Source: CAWJKP01 sp963843465 (GTDB taxonomy: Bacteria > Planctomycetota > Planctomycetia > Pirellulales > Thermoguttaceae). From it: a stretch of 64,000 nucleotides of DNA. Below the pieces are notes generated by a model that was given only the letters and a program-made list of their open reading frames with translations, searched no databases and was not told where the DNA came from. A program made the translations under genes and the position numbers. The stretch is from contig CAWJKP010000002.1 of the NCBI GenBank assembly GCA_963843465.1, positions 1,488,001-1,552,000 of the forward strand, given 5' to 3'. Below, in pieces: positions 47,951-55,537 of the stretch. Numbering within the stretch: position 1 is the stretch's first letter; the number at the start of each line of letters is the position of its first letter.

Positions 47951-50738
47951 ATGAGCAGAGGCATGGCTCTACTGGTCGTAGCAGCATTGCTGCTCGGTGT
48001 CTCGAATCTCTGGGCACAGCAGTCCGGCTCGAAGGACTCTGCACCCGCCAGCGCGGCAAGCTGGCACGTCTCCAAGGTGTTGACGCTCGACCGCGCCCGG
48101 GCGGGTGATGCGGCCCAGCCAAACGGCGGTCCGCTGAAGTACCTGCACGTCCAGATCAACTTCAGCCCCACGGCCGCCGACAGGAAGTTGCACAACTTCC
48201 GCGTCACGGACGAGCGGGGCAACGCGGTGGGCGACCTCTGGGGCTATAACGACAACGAGTCGCTGTTGATCTTCGAAGGCGAGCAGCCCTGGAGCAGCCT
48301 GACGGGCCTTTACCTCGACGGGCAGGGGCACCGTGAGCCGCTCTTTGCGCCGCCGCCGGTTGCGGTCAAGCCGGCCGTGCTTGCCAGGCCGCCGTTGGCG
48401 GCTGTGGTTGCCGCGCCGCCTGTGGCGAGGCCGGCGACCGTCGTGCCGAGGCCGGTGGTGGTTCCCGTGGAAACGCCGGCAGCCCGGGTCGTGCAGGCCC
48501 CGACGTTCATTCACACGCCCACGTTTGTGCCCTCTCCCACGATCGTCCAGGCCCCGCAGGTCCGCGTCGTCGAGACGCCTTTCGACACGGTGGTTCCCGA
48601 CGTGGTAGTCCGGGCTCCGAGAACGGTCGTCGAGGCCCCGGCACGTCGAGTCGTGGTGGATGATGCGGACGTCGTCGTTCGCGCCGACCAGGGTGGTGGG
48701 CGGACGCGACCGCGTTGTCGTGGACGATCGCGACGTCGTGATCCACGACGGAGGGGATCGAGTGGTGGTTCACGACGATGGGGATCGAGTGGTCCATGTC
48801 CATCACCACCACCATGGCGTGACCCGAGTCGTTGACGATGGGACGACCGTGGTAGACGGCGGGAAGACGACCGTGATCGAGGACGGAACCAAAGTCGTCG
48901 AGGGTGGAACCGATGTCGTTGACGCGGGAACCGACGTTGTCGCTCCTGGCGTGGACCGGGTGGCCGCCGCGGCGGACGTGGATGTGGATACCGATCTGGG
49001 CCCCGGCCCGGGCCCCGGGCCTGGGCCTGGCCCCGGTCCTGGCGTGGACGTGGCCGCCGCAGGGCCCGGCGATGACGTTGGTCCCGGCCCTGGTCCGGGT
49101 CCTGCCGCGGATGCGGCGCCTGGCGCCGGCCCGGGAGATGCTCCGGCTGCTGATGCTCCGGCTGCCGACAAGGTTGCCTTGGACAATGCGCAGGCTCCGG
49201 GCCCCGGAGATGCTCCTGGTCCGGCCCCAGCCGATGCGGCCGATGCGGATGCGGGTCCGCTGCCGGGCATGGCGCCTGGCCCCGGTCCCGGCACTGGCCC
49301 CGGTCCGGCCCCTGGCCCCGGCCCTGGTGACGCTCCCGGTCCGGGCCCTGGTCCTGGTCCGGCCGATGCTCCAGCTCCTGGACCGGGCCCCGGTCCAGCC
49401 GATGCTCCGGCGCCTGGCCCTGGCCCTGGTCCGGCCGATGCTCCCGGTCCTGGCCCTGGTCCGGGTCCGGCCGATGCTCCCGGTCCTGGCCCCGGCCCTG
49501 GTCCGGGTCCCGCGGATGCTCCTGGTCCGGGCCCTGGTCCGGGTCCTGGCCCTGGTCCGGGCAGTCCTGGCGGCAGCGGTGGACCGGAGGGGGTCAATCT
49601 TGGCCCCAATTATCAGAACTTGGCGCCGGACTTTGGACCGATCTACCGGAATCTTGCTCCGCAGTTGCGGGTCCCCCAGTTCCGCCGCCCGGTGATCAAC
49701 TACTACAACCCTGAGATCCCCTATTACGATCCGCGCTATCCGCAGTTCTACTACAACTACAACTATCCGAACTATCCGGGCCAGCCGGGCGGCGGTGGCC
49801 CCGGTGGGCCGGGCGGTCCGGGAAACAGCGAGCTGGCCAAGATGGGGCCGCTGCCGGATTTGGCGCCGCAGCCGAAGATCCCGGCCATGGTGCTCTATAT
49901 CTCCTGCGGCGAGGACGCCGGCCCGGGGCGCGTCTACCAGGTCGACGACAACGGCCGCGTGCTGGGCATGGTCAATCTGCCTTACACGGCCACCGGCTTG
50001 GCGCTGCACCGCACGCACGGCCTGGTCTGCGCCCTGCCGCGCGACGGCGGGCGGTTGATGCGGATCGACGATACGGGCAAAGTCGCCACGATCCTGGAGA
50101 AGGACCCCACGCTGGTCCACCCGGTCGACGTGGGCGTGGGGAACGAGTCGGATACGATCGTCGTCGGCGACAACATCGCCCACGTGCTGGGCGCCACGAC
50201 CACGGCCGGCGACAAGCCGAAGATCTACCGCAAATTTGACGACCAGAAGTGGGCCGAGCCCGACATGTCGGTGGCCGTGACCCGCGACAAGCACGTGATC
50301 TTCGGTTCCAACGGGCCGGAAGGCATCTTCCGCTATTCCGGCGACAACTTCTCGGCCTCGCAGCAGCCGCTGTTGCCCGGCCGCGGCGGGGTGGCGGCCG
50401 ACACCGCCACGCTGATGTGGGCGGCCACGCAGAATCCCAACCAGGTCTTTGTCTTCGAGGGCGAAGAGCTGGTGAAGAAGTTGCGGCTGCCGCCCAACAA
50501 GGCGATTTACCGGCAAGGCCTGTTGTCGTTCGCCCCGGCCGGCAAGCTGGTCGTGGCGACGCGGCCTGCGGACGATCCCGAGGGCGAAGTTTGGCTGACC
50601 GAATACGAGACGGACAAGGCGAAGGACGGGGTCCGCAATCTCTTCCCCTGGGGCAAGGAGCGGATGGTCGATTTCGTCGTCGGTCCGCGGATGTTCTGGG
50701 ACCGGCACTCGCCCAGCACGTATAAGAGCATCTACTGA
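47951..50738 (+). CDS. Secreted low-complexity Gly-Pro/Asp/His-rich protein with a C-terminal beta-propeller-like domain (one frameshift)
   Basis: About 928 residues from ATG 47951, with AAGGAG 7 bases upstream. Signal peptide MALLVVAALLLGVSNLWAQ. Order: a short beta domain (LKYLHVQINFSPTAADRKLH); a Val/Pro-rich stretch; a frame break near 48695 (GTGGTGGG); an Asp/Val-rich region with HVHHHHHG; a Gly-Pro/Ala-Asp region of GPGPGPGPADAP repeats over about 49000-49570; a Tyr/Asn/Pro-rich bridge (YYDPRYPQFYYNYNYPNYPG); then about 300 residues of propeller-like strands (PAMVLYISCGEDAGPGRVYQ, GLALHRTHGLVCALPRDGG, HVIFGSNGPEGIFRYSG). It would lie outside the cytoplasm, possibly as an envelope or matrix protein. 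No homologous family was recognised. Confidence 0.8.
49190..49570 (+). repeat. GGTCCTGGCCC/GCCGATGCTC tandem repeats
   Basis: This is a low-complexity array of CCTGGCCCTGGTCCGG and GCCGATGCTCC units encoding (GP)n-ADAP blocks, including five GPADAP-type boundaries. The high GC and period make length variation likely. Confidence 0.85.
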
Positions 50739-50742
50739 TGTC

Positions 50743-50848
50743 GTAGGTTGGGCATTCCTGCCCGACGTTGGGCATTCCTGCCCGACCTGGAGGAATGGCT
50801 CGCGAGACAGAAAGAAAGGGCAACGACGGGCAAGAATGCCCATCCTAC
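50743..50848. repeat. Palindrome GTAGGTTGGGCATTCCTGCC
   Basis: GTAGGTTGGGCATTCCTGCC, then a second partial CGTTGGGCATTCCTGCCCG, and the inverse GGGCAAGAATGCCCATCCTAC at the end. It lies directly after the secreted-protein stop. Confidence 0.88.
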
Positions 50849-50870
50849 AGTTTGAAGACGGGGCGGAGCT

Positions 50871-50911
50871 GGTGGGCCGGCGCTCGCTCACGCGAGCTGG
50901 TCCCACCCTAC
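50871..50911. repeat. Palindrome GGTGGGCCGGCG...CCCACCCTAC
   Basis: A copy of the GTAGGGTGGG family (GGTGGGCCGGCGCTCGCTCA), reverse orientation, 15 bases upstream of the next start. Confidence 0.87.
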
Positions 50912-50925
50912 GGTAGAGAGTCGTG

Positions 50926-51585
50926 ATGACGAAAGCTTTTCAAGGATGGTGTGCGTTGGCGGTGCTCGGGCTGTTTTCGGGCACTGCCTGGGGACAGCAG
51001 CAGCAGGTGACCGTGGAGCTTCCCACCTTCTCCTTCTTCAGCGTGGATACCACCGTCTCCGTGCCCGACGGCGGCAGCACGTATCTGGGCGGCGTGAATC
51101 GGGCCTCCTCGGGCAGCAGCCAGTTCGGCGCCGCCCCCTTCCTGCCCTTCACCAACCGCTCCATCGGCAGCCAGCAGAGCGCGTCGAGCATGAGGGTCTC
51201 GGCCTACATCCACGACTTCCAGGCCATGGACGAAGCTCTCCTCAACCAACCCACGGCCTTCAACCGCGGACTGACCCAGCCGCAGCTCCAGGTGGCCAGG
51301 GCGATCGGGCAGCGGGTCCAAAGCGCCCAGGCGGGGCGCGGGGCCTTGGACGTGGCCGGGCTTCGCGCCCAGCGGCTCCAGGAGGAGCAGGCCCGCAGCA
51401 GCGAGTCGGCCGGGCTGTTGGAGCGCGGGCAGGCGGCCGAGGCGGCCGGCAAGCTCAAGGTGGCCCGGCTCTATTACCAGATGGCGTATCGCAAGGCCGA
51501 AGGCGACCTGAAGGCCCAAGCCCTGGCCCGGCTGGAGGCCCTTTCCCCGACCCAGCCCCCGGCCCTGGCCGAGACCGGCCGGTAG
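50926..51585 (+). CDS. Secreted protein with a secretin-like VPDGGS-LGG segment
   Basis: The protein has 219 residues from ATG 50926 (MTKAFQGWCALAVLGLFSG); GTG 50923 is also possible. The signal peptide ends near AWGQQQQ. The stretch TFSFFSVDTTVSVPDGGSTY followed by LGGVNRASSG resembles the C-terminal secretin strand motif (VPDGGT-LGG), but there is no secretin N-domain. The C-terminal half is helical with a TPR-like repeat (KLKVARLYYQMAYRKAEGDL). Small planctomycete proteins of this type are common and of unknown role. It would be in the periplasm or outer membrane. Confidence 0.78.
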   Translation: MTKAFQGWCALAVLGLFSGTAWGQQQQVTVELPTFSFFSVDTTVSVPDGGSTYLGGVNRASSGSSQFGAAPFLPFTNRSIGSQQSASSMRVSAYIHDFQAMDEALLNQPTAFNRGLTQPQLQVARAIGQRVQSAQAGRGALDVAGLRAQRLQEEQARSSESAGLLERGQAAEAAGKLKVARLYYQMAYRKAEGDLKAQALARLEALSPTQPPALAETGR

Positions 51586-51689
51586 CGACGGGTGGCCCCG
51601 ATAGCGCCGCAATCATTCCAAGCCGCGTTATCGCCTGGAGAGGTGAAAAGGTTCCGCTTTTGTCAGGATTGCGGTTACCAGTTGTGTTC

Positions 51690-52137
51690 CGCTTCACGAT
51701 CGCCCCCTGGGAGGACGCTATTAGACTGCACCGCGACCAGGCGAAGGCCGCCGTCAGGCGCTGCCTCGAGAATGCTGTCCAACTGGACCAGGCCAAGAGA
51801 GCCAAGTACCGTGCGGCAGCAGAAGCGGTCCTTGACGCCATGGGGCCGGCGGCGTTGAAGCGATGGAACGAGAACGTACGGTCGATCGCGTTCTACCCGG
51901 ACACGGAGAGTGTCGATCGATGGGCGCAACGACGTTGGCCCGCAGAGAAACCGTACCAGGCCTATGCGTTCGCAAAAACCGGCCTGATAAATACCCGCAT
52001 TGCCATCTGCACTTGAATGGTGGAGAAGAGACCGGGAACCCCGGGCCCCTACGTCTCGAGTGATCTATGCGCACGAGTTCGCCCACGCGATCGACGTTGG
52101 GCCGTCAACAACCGGCCGTTTGTGCTTAGCGAGTCTA
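51690..52137 (+). pseudogene. Broken copy of the HEFAH metallopeptidase gene
   Basis: Bases 51709-51922 match 53558-53771 of the intact gene with very few differences (peptide EDAIRLHRD-AKA-VRRCLENA). The rest is split over frames: CHLHLNGGEETG in one frame, then VIYAHEFAHAID in another, cut short at 52137. It retains the zinc motif HEFAH but cannot make a full protein. Together with the intact copy it indicates duplication. Confidence 0.85.
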
Positions 52138-52141
52138 TTAG

Positions 52142-53008
52142 TCAACCTACGGCTTCCTTATTCGCCATTTCCAGAAGCTTGTGAATCAAGTCGTGATGCT
52201 TAGCCAAGTCATCTCTCCCAATTTGTGGACGATACCTGCCGTCCTTATTGGGCAGTCTGTCTAGCCCCGCCTGGTCAATCTCTTTGTCAAGCTCTGTCGA
52301 TTGCGGAAGCCTAATACATACCGTGACGTAGTTTTTGCATGGGATGAAGTAAACGAAGTTGTTTGCTCTTCCCTCACGCGTAAGCCCAATGAAAGGCTTG
52401 TTGTATTTAAGCTCTAGGCTCGAATCGAAAGACTTGAGTGCCGCCAACAACTCATCGGTGACTTCCAGCATTGCTTTACTGCCTCGTTCTTCCCAGTACG
52501 CCCGGTCAACCCCTTCTACCGGGTCGGGACCGTCATCCAAACCCCGCCTAATCTCATCTACAACCCGTGTGAACGTCAGCGTAAGATGCTCACCTACTTT
52601 AAGGGCAGTCACCTGCAAGGCTATTAGTGGGATGGAACCACCGAAAAGCCCAATGACGTTGAGAAAACGCCCCGTAATCTCTTCCGCAACGATGACGGCG
52701 CAATGGTCATATTGGGGAGACCGCTTCCTTTCAAAGTCCCAATACTCGATTGTCCTGATGATATGGCTTGCATCAGTCTTGCCAAGTTGTATCTCGACCT
52801 CATAGCGCTTCTCTGCATCGACATCAGCGCTCTGCAAGAGAAGGTCTAATCGTCCTGCCCCCGGCTGGATTACCTCCCAGCCCCTAACAATCACGGCCCC
52901 CAGCCCAAGGATAGCCGGATCGGCTGCAATCAGGCGTTGAAGCCACTTTTCGTCTAGCTCTGGGTGGTTCTTCATCCGGATTTTTTCGGCCTTCTGATAA
53001 TTGTCCAT
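52142..53008 (-). CDS. PD-(D/E)XK (NucS-like) nuclease-fold protein
   Basis: The protein has 288 residues from ATG 53008 (MDNYQKAEKIRMKNHPELDE). It contains a PD-(D/E)XK-like core, GAGRLDLLLQSADVDAEKRY then EVEIQLGKTDASHIIRTIEY. The Asp in DLLL, the E-x-x in YEVEIQLG and the nearby Lys fit a nuclease active site; WLQRLIAADPAILGLG precedes it. The layout recalls NucS/RecB-like nucleases of mobile or defence loci. The opening to 53107 is probably not used. It lies between the broken and intact copies of the metallopeptidase gene, which suggests it was inserted with, or into, that region. Codon use is AT-richer than its neighbours. Confidence 0.62.
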   Translation of the reverse strand: MDNYQKAEKIRMKNHPELDEKWLQRLIAADPAILGLGAVIVRGWEVIQPGAGRLDLLLQSADVDAEKRYEVEIQLGKTDASHIIRTIEYWDFERKRSPQYDHCAVIVAEEITGRFLNVIGLFGGSIPLIALQVTALKVGEHLTLTFTRVVDEIRRGLDDGPDPVEGVDRAYWEERGSKAMLEVTDELLAALKSFDSSLELKYNKPFIGLTREGRANNFVYFIPCKNYVTVCIRLPQSTELDKEIDQAGLDRLPNKDGRYRPQIGRDDLAKHHDLIHKLLEMANKEAVG

Positions 53009-53160
53009 TTCGCCTCCCGTAGCACGTATGCTTTCCGTTTCCAAAACCTTTACACAACATTGTAGCAACGTATTCCGGGGTTCGCAACGGCCCAAACTTG
53101 ACCACACCGGGCAGGGCCAGAGCTAACTCTGGGCTGTCCGAAGGCGAACGCACCGCCTGC

Positions 53161-53280
53161 CAGTGTAGGCGTGGACCGGCAAAGGGGACCGGCAAAGGGG
53201 TCGGAAGTCGATTCCAGGGCCGAAAAACGACTTGCAACCCCTTTGCGCGTCCCCAACCGTTTTCGCGTCCCCGCGGACTC
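53161..53280. repeat. GGCAAAGGGG... inverted repeat
   Basis: GGACCGGCAAAGGGGACCGG and GGCAAAGGGGTCGGAAGTCG face CGACTTGCAACCCCTTTGC and CGTCCCCGCGGAC near 53230-53280. It lies between the nuclease gene and the metallopeptidase gene. Confidence 0.6.
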
Positions 53281-53412
53281 TTCCATCGCTTGAAGCCGTA
53301 ATGCCTCTCGCCGATCGTAGGTGTCAACGTGAACGAGGCCGATGTCGGTCATCGCCTCGACACAATCGACGGCTATCGAGCCCAACCCTCTATATTTTGT
53401 CTCACCGTCTTG

Positions 53413-53459
53413 TGGCTTACGAGAATGGTTGCTGCCGGAGGCGATTTCGTCCAGAATAG
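53413..53459 (+). repeat. 47-base direct repeat, copy 1 (upstream of the metallopeptidase gene)
   Basis: TGGCTTACGAGAATGGTTGC continues as TGCCGGAGGCGATTTCGTCC then AGAATAG. It matches 54435-54480 nearly base for base. Copy 2 lies directly before the VWA gene start, so this is probably a duplicated promoter or 5' flank. Confidence 0.8.
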
Positions 53460-53517
53460 TAGGCAGCGCGCTGCGCGGCGTTCCGATTATCGGTGCGACC
53501 CGCGCTGGCTGCCCAAG

Positions 53518-54180
53518 ATGAAGCGACGCGGCGGAGGTTCGGGCAACGGGGGCGCGCGCTGGGAGGACGCCATTAGACTGCACCGCGACAAGGCAAAGGC
53601 CACCGTCAGGCGCTGCCTCGAGAATGCTGTCCAACTGGACCAGGCCAAGAGAGCCAAGTACCGTGCGGCAGCAGAAGCGGTCCTTGACGCCATGGGACCG
53701 GCGGCGTTGAAGCGATGGAACGAGAACGTGAAGTCGATCACGTTTTACCCGGACACGGAGAGTATCACTGCGTTTGCTCGATCGCTTGGGCTTGATCCCA
53801 ACCATGTCAAAACATTTCGCGGTTTATGTCTTCGCGAGAGAAGAAAGCCCTGGAACTGTCATTTGCATCTCAATGGAGGCGCGGATACGGGTGATCTGTT
53901 TCCCAGAGACACATCGGACGGATACGCCCATGAGTTTGCTCATGTAGCGGGCTGGGTGCAGGGACAGATTGCCCCGCTTTCGTTGACACGAGCTTGGAGA
54001 GAAGCGTGGGAGGAAGAAAAGGCCGAAGTCAACGACCGCGTAGGCGTAACCGACAGAGGCTCAAACGAGGGCTTTGGAGATTTTGCGATTCTGGCGTGGC
54101 TCTATCCCGAAGATGCCCGGCGACACTGCCCCAAGTGTTGGAAGATCTGGAAAGATCAGGGGTTGGCCGGCGAGTCTTGA
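53518..54180 (+). CDS. Putative zinc metallopeptidase (HEFAH)
   Basis: The protein has 220 residues from ATG 53518 (MKRRGGGSG); the frame is open upstream to 53329, but that part overlaps repeat sequence. The N-terminal half is a helical domain (RWEDAIRLHRDKAKATVRRC, LENAVQLDQAKRAKYRAAAE). The catalytic motif HEFAH is at about residues 143-147 (YAHEFAHVAG), with a distal NEGFGDFAILAWLYPEDARR that could provide the third zinc ligand (Glu). This HExxH...E layout is found in gluzincin-type and toxin-associated peptidases. No signal peptide. A second, broken copy lies at 51690-52137. The last 25 bases overlap an antisense small gene. Confidence 0.62.
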   Translation: MKRRGGGSGNGGARWEDAIRLHRDKAKATVRRCLENAVQLDQAKRAKYRAAAEAVLDAMGPAALKRWNENVKSITFYPDTESITAFARSLGLDPNHVKTFRGLCLRERRKPWNCHLHLNGGADTGDLFPRDTSDGYAHEFAHVAGWVQGQIAPLSLTRAWREAWEEEKAEVNDRVGVTDRGSNEGFGDFAILAWLYPEDARRHCPKCWKIWKDQGLAGES

Positions 54181-54329
54181 GACTTGCGCTTTTCCTCGTT
54201 GATCCGCTCAGCTTCGACAGGGTCAAACCACTCTGCGTGAACCAGATAATCGCCGATCACAACGTCGTCGCAGCCCATCGTCAGCTTGGCACGCGTTTCC
54301 ACACCCCCTTGTTCTTGATTCTCGTCCAT
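54156..54329 (-). CDS. Small acidic protein, tail-to-tail with the metallopeptidase gene
   Basis: 57 residues from ATG 54329 (MDENQEQGGVET). Composition is acidic: DDVVIGDYLVHAEWFDPVEA then ERINEEKRKSQDS. It ends within the 3' end of the metallopeptidase gene (overlap 54156-54180). It could be an antitoxin or immunity-like partner, but nothing in the sequence proves expression. No family recognised. Confidence 0.45.
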   Translation of the reverse strand: MDENQEQGGVETRAKLTMGCDDVVIGDYLVHAEWFDPVEAERINEEKRKSQDSPANP

Positions 54330-54434
54330 GGCAACCACCTAAGAGAGTTACCTCACCCCTCTGCCTCGGTCCGCTTCCATTATCGGCCTGTCGACCAAGG
54401 CAATCAAGAGAAATCCGCTCGGTACCTCCCCTTT

Positions 54435-54480
54435 TGGCTTACGAGACGGTTGCTGCCGGAGGCGATTTCGCTCACAATAG
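54435..54480 (+). repeat. 46-base direct repeat, copy 2 (upstream of the VWA gene)
   Basis: TGGCTTACGAGACGGTTGCT continues as GCCGGAGGCGATTTCGCTCA then CAATAG. It ends 5 bases before the VWA start and is duplicated 1.0 kb upstream at 53413. Confidence 0.8.
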
Positions 54481-54485
54481 AGTTA

Positions 54486-55536
54486 TGAGCCAGAATCCCC
54501 CGGGGCTCCAGACCAGCCCGCTACCTCCGCCGCCGCCCGGTCCGCTGGGCCCGCCGAAAGTCGACATGATGGCCTCGCGGGAGATGCAGGCCTGGATCGC
54601 CCGGCTGGAGGCGCAGCACAAGACGGTCGGCAAGCGGAACCGCTACCTGGCCGTGGCCCTGGCCCTGGGCATCGCGATCCTGCTGGCGGCCCTCGGGGCC
54701 GTCTACCGCTCGGCCGTGGGCAGCTACGCGGGCATCGACGGCCTGACGGTCACGCGGGACCCGGCAAGCCAGGGCCGCATCGGCATCCGTTTCGACGTGC
54801 GGTCGCCGGGCAAGGTGGTCTACCAGCGGACCTCCGGCAAGATCCAGACCGAGGTGGTCGACTATTTCAGCAAGACCGGCCCCGTCCAACGCTGGTGGAG
54901 CTGGGTCTACGAGCCGGGCAAGGACATCAACGTCACGCTCTGGTACCGCAGCGGGCTGTTGCGCACCAGTGCGACTACCGGCAGTTCCCCACCTCCAGCC
55001 GGGCGGACATCGTGATCCTCATCGACACCACCGGCTCGATGGACCGCAGCATCGGCGACCTCAAGGACAAGTGCCTCGCCTTTTGCGAGAAGCTCAAGCA
55101 GCAATCGCTCGATCATCGCATCGCGGTCATCGGTTTCGGCGACGTCCACGACCAGCCCTGGCTGGACAAGCACGATTTCACCAAGGACCCCGCGGAGTTC
55201 CAGAACGCGGTGACCAACCTGCCGCGGTTCGAGCGCAGCGGCGTGCACCAGTCGGCCCTCGATGCGCTGGAAGAAGGGCTCTCGCTGCCGCTGGACGAGA
55301 GGGCCATGCACCTCTTCTACCTCGTCAGCGACGCCTCCTATCACGAGCCCAGCCGCAGCGGCGCCAAGGCGGCCGACATCGCGGCGAAGCTCCAGCAGGC
55401 GAAGGTCCAGTTGCAGGTCTTCTCGGAGCCGGAGTACGAGGCGGACTATCGCAAGGTGATCGTGGGCGGCGGGAAGTTTCAGGCGGTGGAGAATTTCGGC
55501 AAGGTGTTGAGCGAAGGTCGCGTGCTGGAGGATTGA
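54486..55536 (+). CDS. VWA-domain protein with N-terminal membrane anchor (one frameshift)
   Basis: About 350 residues from ATG 54486 (MSQNPPGLQTSPLPPPPPGP). A Pro-rich head is followed by a coiled segment, one membrane helix (YLAVALALGIAILLAALGAV) and a beta region. A VWA domain with a MIDAS motif DTTGSMDRS (residues about 180-188) and LVSDASYHEPSRSG follows. A missing base near 54968 separates LWYRSGLLRT from QCDYRQFPTSSRADIVILID. First gene of an operon: 1 base separates its TGA from the next ATG. Its promoter region is the repeat at 54435-54480. Confidence 0.85.
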
Positions 55537-55537
55537 G

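Noticed and set aside
48507..50906. A 799-codon open frame on the minus strand rich in Arg, Thr and Gly
   Set aside because: It is antisense to the Gly-Pro/Asp-rich gene. The repeated GC-rich codons open all frames, and it has no family features or start signal.
53050..53805. A 251-codon minus-strand frame across the metallopeptidase region
   Set aside because: It is antisense to the peptidase gene and runs through repeat sequence at both ends.
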